From assembly GCA_024236295.1 (NCBI GenBank), contig JACKKT010000009.1, forward strand, positions 75,321 to 139,320: a DNA stretch of 64,000 nucleotides, in the 5' to 3' direction. The stretch comes from Kordiimonadaceae bacterium. Its GTDB lineage: Bacteria; Pseudomonadota; Alphaproteobacteria; Sphingomonadales; Emcibacteraceae. The notes beneath the pieces were generated by a model, which worked only from the letters and a program-made list of their open reading frames with translations, searched no databases and was not told where the DNA came from. Shown here piece after piece: positions 27,815 through 36,877 of this stretch. Positions within the stretch are counted from its first letter, which is position 1; the number at the start of each line of letters is the position of its first letter. The position numbers and the translations under genes are program-made.

Positions 27815-29110
27815 ATGCAACATGCCGAGAATGTAATTGCGCAAGATTTAAAGCCGTTAAAAATTAGAAATAGTTCTATACTATTTGTGTTTATTCTCGT
27901 ACCTTTTGTTGTCGATCAGATTTATGGCTTCTTTGCCTTAGTATTGATGCGGGATCTTCCAATTGCACTATTAACTAAGGCTGTCATGTTAGTAATAATG
28001 CTGGTTTATCTGATTAATAAAAATAAAATTAATCAAATTATATTCTTAATTGCTATTTCTATTTTATTCATAATTCCGTTAATGACAGATCCGGGTAATT
28101 TGAAGTATTTTATGGAAGACGCAAGGTTATTTGTGAAATTACTATTTTTTCCTATCTCGTTCTTCTTTTTTAGCACAGTTATAGAAAAAGGAAACTATTC
28201 GGATCAGTTTATTTATAAGACTTTTAGATTCCTGTTTTATGCATTGTTTATTGCAATTGCTGCATCAATTTTTGGCCTTGGATTATCACAATATGGGATA
28301 AATAAAGATAGTGTTTCAATCGGTTATCAGGGGTATTTCTTTGCAGGTAATGAATTGGCACCATTAGCCGTAATATTATATGGGTATAATTTATTTTATC
28401 ACTTATATAATGGAAGTTCATTATTAAAGCTATCGGTTGTTTTTATGGTGGGATTGTTCACCTGTTTCCTCATATTAACGAAAGTCTCAATCGGTGGCTT
28501 CTTTATATGTACGATTTCCCTTCCAATATTTATGAATCTTTCACAGAATTTGTTGAGATGGAAAGTAAAAACATGGAAATATTTTACTAATTTAATGATT
28601 ACCGGAATTATAATAGTTACATGTTTTCTGATTATATTTTGGGACATGATAATGGCATATTTTTCTCGAATAGAGGCTATTATCTCTCGTTCTGGGGATA
28701 TTTTTGGCGCGCGCCATGATTGGGCGGGATTGGGGTTTGATATATGGCTTAATAAATATCATATAGTGCAGCAATTATTTGGAGCAGGAACTTCATATCA
28801 ATATTTAATGCCTGTTGACGGAGGGAAGAAATCTGTTGAAATTGACCCAATTGATATTATTTTATCCAATGGAATTATTGGATTTAGTTTTATTTATGGA
28901 TTTTGGTTCATTATTCTTTTTATTGAAATAAAAAAAATTTTCGAAACTAAAGACCGTTTTTTTGGCATTTCGATTTTCCTGTTGATATTTTCTATCGGGG
29001 CATCATTCACTAGCGGACATATAATGGCGTCATCATTAGTGGGATTTTATCTGGCAATAATAATTTCCTATAGTTTAAAACGTGATCAATTAAGAACAAT
29101 TAATAAATGA
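27815..29110 (+). CDS. O-antigen/capsule polymerase-like membrane protein (Wzy)
   Basis: A 431-aa protein with about ten hydrophobic segments. A large periplasmic loop in the second half (RIEAIISRSGDIFGARHDW, then IWLNKYHIVQQLFGAGTSY) is typical of Wzy/WaaL-type proteins. Wzy links repeat units at the periplasmic face. Poor sequence conservation is normal for this class, so the call rests on topology, the loop and the neighbouring Wzx. Its stop overlaps the next start (ATGA). Confidence 0.77.
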   Translation: MQHAENVIAQDLKPLKIRNSSILFVFILVPFVVDQIYGFFALVLMRDLPIALLTKAVMLVIMLVYLINKNKINQIIFLIAISILFIIPLMTDPGNLKYFMEDARLFVKLLFFPISFFFFSTVIEKGNYSDQFIYKTFRFLFYALFIAIAASIFGLGLSQYGINKDSVSIGYQGYFFAGNELAPLAVILYGYNLFYHLYNGSSLLKLSVVFMVGLFTCFLILTKVSIGGFFICTISLPIFMNLSQNLLRWKVKTWKYFTNLMITGIIIVTCFLIIFWDMIMAYFSRIEAIISRSGDIFGARHDWAGLGFDIWLNKYHIVQQLFGAGTSYQYLMPVDGGKKSVEIDPIDIILSNGIIGFSFIYGFWFIILFIEIKKIFETKDRFFGISIFLLIFSIGASFTSGHIMASSLVGFYLAIIISYSLKRDQLRTINK

Positions 29111-30159
29111 GAATTTTACTTTTAAGCAATATGTACCCATCAGCAGAAAAACAATATTCCGGTATATATGTTAAAAATTTTTATGAAGTTTTAAAGGGGA
29201 ATAAATTATTTGATGTAAATTTACAAGTTATGAAAAGAACATATACGGGGGTTTTGGGTTCTTTTTTTAAATATTTAAATTTTAGCATGCGCTTTCTGGC
29301 ACAATTAACTAGAAAATATGACGTGGTACATTTGCACTTTTTCTATCCTTTAATTTATCTTGCTGTATTATATAAATTCATTCATCCAAGGACTATTTTA
29401 ATTGTCACTTATCATGGAACTGATATTCAGAATCATGGAACAAACCAATATAGTCTATTATTGTTTAGATGGTGTGCTAAATATGTTAACCACCATATTG
29501 CCGTTGGAAAAGAATTGGCAAAAACGGTCAGTAAAAAGCTTGGAGTTTCAAACGTAGATGTAGTTCCAGCTGGCATTGATGAGAATGTATTTTTTCTTGA
29601 GAGTAAAACCGAAAAAAACTTTGATTTTATTTTTGTAGGATCGTTCTACGCGGAAAAAGGTATTCCGGAGTATATAAGCGCAATTAAAAGTTTAAATAAT
29701 AAGAAAATTAGATTTTGCTTTGTGGGTTCGGGACCATTATTAAATGAATTGATGAAATTAAACACTGATTTTTCTGTTTCCATATTTCAAAATCAAACTC
29801 AAAGCCAAATAAGGCAGTTATTTAATCAATCCAGATTTATGGTGCTTCCATCTAAAAGAGAGTCATTTGGATTGGTTGCAAGTGAAGCGTTATTTTGTGG
29901 AACTCCTGCAATTGTTTCTCCAGTTGGAGGATTAGTAGAGCAGGTTAAAAATAATTATAATGGATTGGTTATAAATAAAATTAGCGGAAGTGCCATTAAG
30001 GAAGCACTGGAGAAGGCATTATCGATTGATGTAGAAACCTATAACATTATGAAAAAAAATGCTGTACAATCGAACAAACAATTTTCGTTAAAAAATGTGA
30101 TGGAATTTCACAGAAATTTATATATAAAACTTATAAGTGAACATAACTCAAATGTTTAA
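29107..30159 (+). CDS. Glycosyltransferase family 4 protein
   Basis: A 350-aa GT-B enzyme. The N-terminal half has LLLSNMYPS and TYHGTDIQNHG. The C-terminal half has DFIFVGSFYAEKGIPEYISA, FMVLPSKRESFGLVASEAL and GTPAIVSPVGGL; RESFGLVASEA is the donor-binding E-x7-E motif of GT4 retaining transferases. It probably adds a sugar to the undecaprenyl-linked repeat unit. It overlaps both its neighbours by a few bases, so it belongs to the tightly packed locus. Confidence 0.9.
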   Translation: MRILLLSNMYPSAEKQYSGIYVKNFYEVLKGNKLFDVNLQVMKRTYTGVLGSFFKYLNFSMRFLAQLTRKYDVVHLHFFYPLIYLAVLYKFIHPRTILIVTYHGTDIQNHGTNQYSLLLFRWCAKYVNHHIAVGKELAKTVSKKLGVSNVDVVPAGIDENVFFLESKTEKNFDFIFVGSFYAEKGIPEYISAIKSLNNKKIRFCFVGSGPLLNELMKLNTDFSVSIFQNQTQSQIRQLFNQSRFMVLPSKRESFGLVASEALFCGTPAIVSPVGGLVEQVKNNYNGLVINKISGSAIKEALEKALSIDVETYNIMKKNAVQSNKQFSLKNVMEFHRNLYIKLISEHNSNV

Positions 30160-30727
30160 AAAGATAACTAGATATGGTGCCTATTTTTTATATATAGCTT
30201 TTTTTCGATTTACGCCAGAAGACTATCGCCCATATAGCCTGTTTTTCCCTGCAATTAGAAGGTTTTTGGCAAATATTTTTTTGTTAAAATGCGGTAGCAA
30301 TCTCCGGGTCAAATATAACAGTGATGTTTCTATGAATATAGAAATAGGGAATAATTCTGAATTTGGTCAGAGGTGTCTAATCCATAGTGATGTGAAAATT
30401 GGTGATGACGTCTTAATGGGGCCTGATGTCAAAATCTATAGCCGGAATCATATTACCCGGTCTCTTGAAGAGCCTATCAGAACTCAAGGTAAAGTAACCC
30501 TGAGAACAATTATTGGCAATGATGTCTGGATAGGTGCGAATGTCATAATTTTGCCTGGTGTGGTGGTAAATGACCATGCCGTATTAGCAGCGGGGGCAGT
30601 GGTTAGTAAGGATGTGCCGCCATATGCCATTGTTGGAGGAAATCCCTCCAGAATACTTAAGTATAGAAATGAAGAGAAAATGAATGCAGAAAATAAAGCT
30701 AATTTACCTTATGGGAGCAGGACGTAG
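30152..30727 (+). CDS. Hexapeptide-repeat acyltransferase
   Basis: A 191-aa left-handed beta-helix protein related to WcaF/maltose O-acetyltransferases. Repeats include IEIGNNSEFGQRCLIHSDV, KIGDDVLMGPDVKIYSRNH and IIGNDVWIGANVIILPGVVV. The histidine in SRNH is the likely catalytic residue, and PPYAIVGGNPSRILKY is the usual end. The ATG at 30152 (inside the end of the preceding gene) is preferred over the GTG at 30137. Its 3' end overlaps the sulfotransferase gene by 44 nt. Confidence 0.84.
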   Translation: MFKKITRYGAYFLYIAFFRFTPEDYRPYSLFFPAIRRFLANIFLLKCGSNLRVKYNSDVSMNIEIGNNSEFGQRCLIHSDVKIGDDVLMGPDVKIYSRNHITRSLEEPIRTQGKVTLRTIIGNDVWIGANVIILPGVVVNDHAVLAAGAVVSKDVPPYAIVGGNPSRILKYRNEEKMNAENKANLPYGSRT

Positions 30728-31577
30728 CGGAACTACTGCGTTGGCAACATTTCTGGGGGCTTCCAGTGAGATTCAGGTTCTTGGCGAAATGCATCAGTTT
30801 TTTGAGCATATATATAAAAGTAAAACATGTTCTTGTAATTGTAAGCTAATAAACTGTGAATATTGGGGTAAAGTTCTTGAACTTTTACCACAAGAACTTA
30901 TTCAAAAAGCAGAGAGCCTAAATCAAATGGAATGTTCAGTTGAGGCTCACAGTACCGTTTTGCACCATCTTATACATAGTAATAATTTTAAGAATTCTGA
31001 TTTATATCTTTCTTCAATGGCACAAATTCTGCAAACATGCCAACAAGTTAATGACAAAGAAGTTTTGTTGGATTCTGCCAAATTTATATCCAGAGCCTTG
31101 GCGCTGCGTAATATTGAGAAAATTGACCTAAAAGTTATTTATATGGTTCGTGATGTACGCGGAGTAGTACATTCTTTTGCTAAGAAAGTTCAGACTTCGC
31201 GCGGGACTTTAAGCTCAATAGTTTATTATTTGATTGTAAATATAGTGGCAGAAATTTCGTGTAGACTAGGATTTAAAGGTAAATATATAAAAGTGCGGTA
31301 TGAGGATATGATGTCTAGTCCCGTTGATTTTTTTAATGAATTGGAAGACTTCCTTGGAATAGATTTAGAAAACACAAAACATTCAATTTTAAACGATAAA
31401 GAATTTGAAATTGGGCATATAATTGGGGGTAATAGATTAAAGAATAATTCAGCAATTAAATTTAATGCAGATAATGACTGGAAAAAAAGTCGGAGTAAAT
31501 TTGGACAAGTACTAACTTATTTATGCGCATTACCGATTATGATTTTAAATAGATATCCTATATATCATAAAGGCTGA
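30684..31577 (+). CDS. Sulfotransferase (PAPS-dependent)
   Basis: A 297-aa sulfotransferase. The 5'-phosphosulfate-binding loop GAGRSGTTALATFLG (about residues 11-25) and the 3'-phosphate-binding segment VRDVRGVVHSF (about 155-165) are both present. A Cys-rich stretch, CSCNCKLINCEYWG, is common in this bacterial subgroup. It moves sulfate from PAPS to a hydroxyl or amino group, here most likely on a sugar of the surface polysaccharide, since it lies among glycosyltransferases and acyltransferases. PAPS can be supplied by cysD and cysNC at the head of the locus. Confidence 0.88.
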   Translation: MQKIKLIYLMGAGRSGTTALATFLGASSEIQVLGEMHQFFEHIYKSKTCSCNCKLINCEYWGKVLELLPQELIQKAESLNQMECSVEAHSTVLHHLIHSNNFKNSDLYLSSMAQILQTCQQVNDKEVLLDSAKFISRALALRNIEKIDLKVIYMVRDVRGVVHSFAKKVQTSRGTLSSIVYYLIVNIVAEISCRLGFKGKYIKVRYEDMMSSPVDFFNELEDFLGIDLENTKHSILNDKEFEIGHIIGGNRLKNNSAIKFNADNDWKKSRSKFGQVLTYLCALPIMILNRYPIYHKG

Positions 31578-31584
31578 AATCTTA

Positions 31585-32595
31585 ATGAAAATTCTCCTTA
31601 CTTTTGATTATGAACTGTTCTTTGGCCAAAATTCGGGTAGCCTGGATAACTGCTTAATTAATCCGACAAATTACCTAATTAAAATCCTAAACCAATATGA
31701 TGTAAAAGCTACATTTTTTGTTGATGTTGGTTACATTGATTGCCTGAATAGAAACAGAAAAGACTACCTAGAACTAGATATAGAATATAATAAAATTACA
31801 AGTCATATTTCTTCGTTATCAAATTCTGGACACGATATACAACTTCATATCCACCCACACTGGAAGGATTGTAACTTTAATGGTAAGATTTGGGATATTG
31901 ATACCAGAAGGTATAGATTACATGATTTTCCTGAAGAAGAAGTTGACCAGATAGTGAAGGATTATAAAAATAAACTTGAGGAAATTACGGGAAAGAGAAT
32001 TATTGCTTACCGTGGAGGAGGATGGTGTATTCAACCATTTGAACATATTAAAAAAGCATTACTTTCAAATGGGGTAATAATTGATAGTACAGTTTTTAAA
32101 GGGGGATATTATCAATCAGACACACATTATTTTGATTTCCATGAGGCAGAAGAAAAAACTATTTGGAGATTTGAGGATGACCCTAATAATGAAGAAAAAA
32201 GTGGCAGTTTTGTTGAAATACCTATTTCAAGCATTAGGACAAGTCCATTATTCTTCTGGAAATTAGCCATGGCCAAAAAAATGGGGGGGGATATTCATAA
32301 ATCTTTTGGAGATGGAACTGCGGTCAAAGCAGATCAGGCCAATCTTATAAGAATGTTGACAACATATACCAGTACAGTTGTATCAATGGACGGATACAAA
32401 AGCTCCTTACTTAAAAAAGCATTTGAAATTTATAATAAGAAATATAAGGAAAAGGATTATTTTGTTGCAATAGGACATCCTAAATCCTTGTCTCCTTACG
32501 CCTTGAAAAAGATAGATGAGTTTATTAAACACACAATAGACCAGAACATATATACCACATATCAAAGGGAAGTTGAGAATGGATTATTGGAGTGA
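31585..32595 (+). CDS. Polysaccharide deacetylase-like protein (CE4-like)
   Basis: A 336-aa protein with a NodB-like barrel pattern. TFDYE at residues 6-10 carries the acidic residues expected of motif 1. HDIQLHIHPHW (about 83-93) resembles the His-x3-His metal site, and AYRGGGWCIQPF resembles motif 3 (R-x-P/G). The C-terminal half, about 150 residues, is longer than the minimal domain. It may N-deacetylate a sugar, freeing an amino group. It has no signal peptide, so it would act in the cytoplasm on lipid-linked or nucleotide sugars. Confidence 0.77.
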   Translation: MKILLTFDYELFFGQNSGSLDNCLINPTNYLIKILNQYDVKATFFVDVGYIDCLNRNRKDYLELDIEYNKITSHISSLSNSGHDIQLHIHPHWKDCNFNGKIWDIDTRRYRLHDFPEEEVDQIVKDYKNKLEEITGKRIIAYRGGGWCIQPFEHIKKALLSNGVIIDSTVFKGGYYQSDTHYFDFHEAEEKTIWRFEDDPNNEEKSGSFVEIPISSIRTSPLFFWKLAMAKKMGGDIHKSFGDGTAVKADQANLIRMLTTYTSTVVSMDGYKSSLLKKAFEIYNKKYKEKDYFVAIGHPKSLSPYALKKIDEFIKHTIDQNIYTTYQREVENGLLE

Positions 32596-32598
32596 GAA

Positions 32599-33306
32599 AT
32601 GTTTGAAGTTTCAGGATTAAAAATAAACAATTTCGAGACTTTGGATCATGCTGTGGGTTCAATTATTAATCAGGATGGAACCATAAATGAAGGGTTCGCT
32701 GTTGCTATCAACGCGGAAAAAATTATTTCTATGCGTAAAAATAAAAATGTCCGAGAGATACTAGAATCGGCAACATTTAGATATACTGATGGAATTGGAG
32801 TTGTTTGGGCTCTTCGAAAAAAAGGGGCGATTTGTAATCGTATTCCTGGTTGTGATTTGTGGCAAGCTTTGATGAGAAGAGCAGGCGAAAATAATACAAA
32901 AGTTTTTTTGGTAGGGGCTAAACCAGAAGTGTTGGAGCAGGCCAGCGAAAAATTAACTAATGAATTTAATGTTGCGCTTGTAGGAGCACAGCATGGCTAC
33001 TTTGTGGATGAGGATATTTTAATTGAAAAGATAGTAGCGAGCGGTGCAGAAATAGTAACCGTGGCTATGGGATCTCCTACACAAGAGAAATTTATTGCAA
33101 AATGTAGAGCTCAACATCCGGAGGCTTTCTATATGGGAGTAGGAGGAACATATGATGTTTTCGTAGGAAATGTAAGCCGCGCACCGGAATGGGCACAAAA
33201 ATATAATTTAGAATGGTTTTATAGAGTTCTAAAACAACCAAGTAGGGTAATCCGTCAAACTGTATTATTGGAATATTTCGCTTTATTAATGCTGAATAAA
33301 TTGTAG
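32599..33306 (+). CDS. WecG/TagA/CpsF family glycosyltransferase (GT26)
   Basis: A 235-aa transferase of the WecG/TagA family. It contains YTDGIGVVWALRKKG, RIPGCDLWQALMRRA, KVFLVGAKPEVLEQA, VAMGSPTQEKFI and GVGGTYDVFVGNVSRAPEWA, all family signatures. Members add ManNAc or ManNAcA to an undecaprenyl-linked GlcNAc, usually as the second sugar of the repeat unit. This suggests that the polymer is built on an undecaprenyl-PP-HexNAc primer made elsewhere. It is the last gene of the plus-strand locus; the next gene is convergent. Confidence 0.92.
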   Translation: MFEVSGLKINNFETLDHAVGSIINQDGTINEGFAVAINAEKIISMRKNKNVREILESATFRYTDGIGVVWALRKKGAICNRIPGCDLWQALMRRAGENNTKVFLVGAKPEVLEQASEKLTNEFNVALVGAQHGYFVDEDILIEKIVASGAEIVTVAMGSPTQEKFIAKCRAQHPEAFYMGVGGTYDVFVGNVSRAPEWAQKYNLEWFYRVLKQPSRVIRQTVLLEYFALLMLNKL

Positions 33307-33374
33307 TTATAAATTAGTTGGGAAGATATTTATTTAACTATTAATGTTTGAAAATAACATCTTGATTAAAAATC

Positions 33375-33953
33375 TTATTTATCGACCCAGAAATGCTTCA
33401 TTAGCAACTTTTCCGGAAGTTTCTGCTTAATATGTGGGTCAAGTTCAAGGCCCCAGCTGTTAATCATACAGCCTAAAATGATATACATGCCGTGGATGGC
33501 GATTATGTCCATAATTTGCTTATGGCTATAATGTTTGTTAAGAGTGGACAGGGTTTCCTGGGAAAGAGCGTGTTTTTCAATAAGCTCATCAACGGCGCTT
33601 AGTAATATGGCCTCGGGTGGCTCCCAGTCTTTAACGGTTTCTTTTTTAACGCGGTTTATTTCATCCATACTAAGGCCGCAGGAAAGTGAGCGGTCAACAT
33701 GGGATGCCCATTCGTACCAGGATTTCATATGAACGGCCACGCGTAAAATGACCAGTTCCCCCTTTCTCCTTCCAAGCGAGCCGCCATTGACTGAATAATT
33801 TCTGAAATTCCACCAGGCTTTCAGAAGCCCAGGATTATGGGCCATCAAACTATGTACATTAAGCGGTCGGCCATTCATGTCTTCAATGATATCTGAAAGG
33901 GAAGGGTCCCAATCGGCTAGGGCCAGGGGGTCTAGTTTTATATCGTTTGTCAT
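33375..33953 (-). CDS. Carboxymuconolactone decarboxylase / AhpD-like protein
   Basis: A 192-aa all-helical protein of the CMD/AhpD superfamily. The core motif reads RRKGELVILRVAVHMKSWYE followed by WASHV (about residues 62-86). It has the Glu...His pair of the decarboxylase-like branch and lacks the Cys-x-x-Cys of true AhpD peroxidase partners. A second half (LLSAVDELIEKHALS) repeats the helical pattern. Function is uncertain. The ATG at 33953 is chosen because a GGA-containing site lies upstream; an in-frame TTG at 33974 is less likely. Confidence 0.82.
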   Translation of the reverse strand: MTNDIKLDPLALADWDPSLSDIIEDMNGRPLNVHSLMAHNPGLLKAWWNFRNYSVNGGSLGRRKGELVILRVAVHMKSWYEWASHVDRSLSCGLSMDEINRVKKETVKDWEPPEAILLSAVDELIEKHALSQETLSTLNKHYSHKQIMDIIAIHGMYIILGCMINSWGLELDPHIKQKLPEKLLMKHFWVDK

Positions 33954-34047
33954 CAGTATATTTCCAAAAATCAATTACGGGCTGGATGCCTCGTACACTT
34001 AAGGGTATATTTTAAATATAAGTCAATCAACAAGGGAATAGGATAAG

Positions 34048-34827
34048 ATGAAAATTGAAAATTTACCCTCCAGTCTGGTTGCAGAAATATCAAATCAAAT
34101 TCTTCATATAAAAATAAACAGAGCGGAAAAGATGAATTCATTATCTTTTGAAATGTATCGTGCGCTTACAAAAATGCTTAATGATGTAGAACAGAATGAT
34201 GTGGTTAAAGTGGTCCTTATATCGGGTGAGAAAGAATGTTTTTCAGCTGGAAATGACATCGATGATTTCATTGAACTTCAACAAAATCAATCTTTCAGCC
34301 GAAATCATGTTGCGCCTTCATTTATTGATACGCTCATTCATTTTCCAAAACCGATTATTGCAGCGGTGCAGGGCGTTGCTGTCGGTATAGGGACAACGAT
34401 GCTGCTCCATTGTGATCTTGTATATGCATCGCGGGAAGCCAGTTTTTCAATGCCTTTTGTAAAACTGGGTCTTAGCCCGGAAGCGGCAGCCAGTTATATC
34501 ATGCCTCAGCTGATGGGTCGGGCAAGGGCGGCAGAATGGCTTTTGCTGGGCGAAACCATTACCGCAGAGCAGGCATTAATAGACGGGCTGCTGACAGCAG
34601 TCATTGAAAACCCGCTTGAAAAGTCTTTAGAAAGCGCGAAAGCCATCACCGCCATGTCAACGCAGGCAGTCCTGGCGACAAAGAAACTTATGAGCCATGA
34701 CAGTAAAAAACGGATGAAGACGTTTGACCGGGAAATGGTTGAATTTTTAAAATGTTTTACATCTGAGCCGGTCAAGGTCGCATTTGAGGCATTTGTGGCA
34801 AAAAGAGCATCCCATCAAGATGAATAA
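34048..34827 (+). CDS. Enoyl-CoA hydratase/isomerase family protein
   Basis: A 259-aa crotonase-fold enzyme. The oxyanion-hole segments are ECFSAGNDIDDF (about 63-74) and AAVQGVAVGIGTTMLLHCDL, and FVKLGLSPEAAASY carries the usual active-site loop. The crotonase family includes hydratases and double-bond isomerases of fatty-acid oxidation. It is directly coupled to fadH (8-nt overlap), which supports a role in breaking down unsaturated fatty acids. An AGGA site lies about 5 nt before the ATG. Confidence 0.9.
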   Translation: MKIENLPSSLVAEISNQILHIKINRAEKMNSLSFEMYRALTKMLNDVEQNDVVKVVLISGEKECFSAGNDIDDFIELQQNQSFSRNHVAPSFIDTLIHFPKPIIAAVQGVAVGIGTTMLLHCDLVYASREASFSMPFVKLGLSPEAAASYIMPQLMGRARAAEWLLLGETITAEQALIDGLLTAVIENPLEKSLESAKAITAMSTQAVLATKKLMSHDSKKRMKTFDREMVEFLKCFTSEPVKVAFEAFVAKRASHQDE

Positions 34828-36847
34828 ATTTTACCCTCATCTTATGCAGCCGCTGGATTTGGGGTTTTGTCAGCTTAAAAACCGGGTCATTATGGGTTCA
34901 ATGCATACGGGACTGGAAGAGGTTCCAGGCGGGTTTGATCGAATGGCCGCATTTTACGCCGAGAGGGCGAGAGGCGGTGTGGGGCTGATTGTGACAGGTG
35001 GTATTTCGCCAAATGCGGAAGGGGCGGTTTTTGCTGGCGCCGGGCAAATGGTAAATGAAAAGGATGTTAATAACCACAGTACCGTGACCGAAGCCGTTCA
35101 TAAAGCAGGCGGCAAAATATGTATGCAGATCCTGCATTCAGGTCGATATGCCGCACATCCGAATTCGGTGGCACCTTCCGCCATTCAGGCGCCAATCAAT
35201 CCGTTTAGGCCACATGAAGTTTCCGAAGCGGAAATTGAAAAATCCATAGATGATTTTGCAAGATGTGCCGAACTGGCAAAACAGGCGGGCTATGACGGTG
35301 TTGAGATTATGGGTTCAGAAGGATATTTCATAAACCAGTTCATCGCCCACCGCACCAACCGGCGAAATGACAAATGGGGTGGCTCTTATGAAAACCGTAT
35401 GCGTTTCCCCCTTGAAGTAGTCCGGCGGATAAGGGAAGCCGTCGGCAATAATTTTATTATTATTTATCGGCTATCAATGATCGATCTGGTCGAGGATGGC
35501 AGTACATTGCCAGAGGTTATTAAGCTTGGTAAAGAGCTGGAAAATGTCGGTGTCAATATTATGAATACCGGGATTGGCTGGCACGAAGCACGTATCCCGA
35601 CAATCATTACAAAAGTGCCGCGGGCCGCGTTTACCTGGGTCACGGCCAAAGTAAAAAAGTCCCTGTCCGTGCCGGTGATCACCTCAAACCGCATAAATAC
35701 ACCTGAGGTGGCGGAGACAGTTTTGGCAAGAGGGGATGCTGATATGGTGTCATTGGCGCGTCCGTTCCTGGCGGACCCGGAATTTGTCAATAAAGCGGCG
35801 AGCGGAAAAGCAGACGAAATTAACAGCTGTATAGGCTGTAATCAGGCCTGTCTTGATCATGTATTTCAGATGAAACTGACCAGTTGTCTTGTTAATCCGC
35901 GTGCCTGCCATGAAACGGAACTTAACATTACCCCAGCAAAGCGGAAGAAAAAAATAGCCGTAATCGGGGCCGGTCCGGCTGGGCTGGCTGCAGCCACCAC
36001 AGCAGCGAAGCGGGGACATCATGTTACTCTTTTTGAAGCAGCAGATGAAATTGGCGGACAGTTTAATCTTGCTGTGAAAATTCCGGGTAAAGAAGAATTT
36101 AATGAAACAATTCGCTATTATAGTCGCCAGATTGAGCTTTTGGGCATAAGGCATAAACTTGCCCATAAAGTGACTGTTCAAGAATTAAATGAAGGCAATT
36201 TTGATGACGTGGTGATAGCAACAGGCGTTACCCCCCGAATACCTGAAATTGAGGGAATTGGTCATGCAAAGGTGTTAGGTTATCTAGACGTTCTTAAGAA
36301 TATGAAACCTGTTGGTAAAAAAGTGGCCATTATCGGTGCCGGCGGTATTGGCTTTGATGTTGCCGAATTTCTGGTTCATAAAAAAAGTGAAACTTCCTCC
36401 AGCCTGGATATTAAAACATTTATGAAGGAATGGGGCGTGGATATGAGCTTAAAGGCCCGAGGAGCCATACAAGGAATAATGCCGGAAATTGATAAATCAG
36501 CAAGAGAAATTTTTTTACTGCAAAGGAAAAATTCAAAAGTGGGCAGCGGGCTTGGTAAAACGAGCGGCTGGGCCCATCGGGCTGGGCTCCTTAAAAAAGG
36601 GGTAAAAATGATTGCCGGCTGCGACTATTTAAAAATCGATGATCAGGGACTTCATGTGAAAATTGGCGGTGAGGAAAAACTGCTATCCGTTGATAATGTC
36701 ATCATTTGTGCCGGGCAGGAACCTTTGCGTGAACTTGTAACCGGGCTCAAAAAACCATTCCATTTAATTGGTGGTGCTGAGGAGGCCGCAGAGCTTGACG
36801 CCAAAAGGGCGATTGATCAGGGCACAAGATTAATGGCCGAGCTTTAA
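34820..36847 (+). CDS. fadH: 2,4-dienoyl-CoA reductase (NADPH), Old Yellow Enzyme family
   Basis: A 675-aa flavoenzyme that reduces 2,4-dienoyl-CoA intermediates during oxidation of unsaturated fatty acids. The N-terminal FMN barrel begins YPHLMQPLDLGF and has MGSMHTGLEE. The 4Fe-4S cysteines are CIGCNQAC (from about residue 337) and a fourth in LTSCLVNP. The C-terminal half has the FAD motif VIGAGPAGLAAAT and the NAD(P)H motif IIGAGGIGFDVAEF. Size matches E. coli FadH. The ATG at 34820 aligns with the family start; an in-frame ATG at 34784 would give an unlikely 44-nt overlap with the enoyl-CoA hydratase. Confidence 0.92.
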   Translation: MNKFYPHLMQPLDLGFCQLKNRVIMGSMHTGLEEVPGGFDRMAAFYAERARGGVGLIVTGGISPNAEGAVFAGAGQMVNEKDVNNHSTVTEAVHKAGGKICMQILHSGRYAAHPNSVAPSAIQAPINPFRPHEVSEAEIEKSIDDFARCAELAKQAGYDGVEIMGSEGYFINQFIAHRTNRRNDKWGGSYENRMRFPLEVVRRIREAVGNNFIIIYRLSMIDLVEDGSTLPEVIKLGKELENVGVNIMNTGIGWHEARIPTIITKVPRAAFTWVTAKVKKSLSVPVITSNRINTPEVAETVLARGDADMVSLARPFLADPEFVNKAASGKADEINSCIGCNQACLDHVFQMKLTSCLVNPRACHETELNITPAKRKKKIAVIGAGPAGLAAATTAAKRGHHVTLFEAADEIGGQFNLAVKIPGKEEFNETIRYYSRQIELLGIRHKLAHKVTVQELNEGNFDDVVIATGVTPRIPEIEGIGHAKVLGYLDVLKNMKPVGKKVAIIGAGGIGFDVAEFLVHKKSETSSSLDIKTFMKEWGVDMSLKARGAIQGIMPEIDKSAREIFLLQRKNSKVGSGLGKTSGWAHRAGLLKKGVKMIAGCDYLKIDDQGLHVKIGGEEKLLSVDNVIICAGQEPLRELVTGLKKPFHLIGGAEEAAELDAKRAIDQGTRLMAEL

Positions 36848-36877
36848 TAAATAGAAAGCAAAGGTTTAATTTTATGA

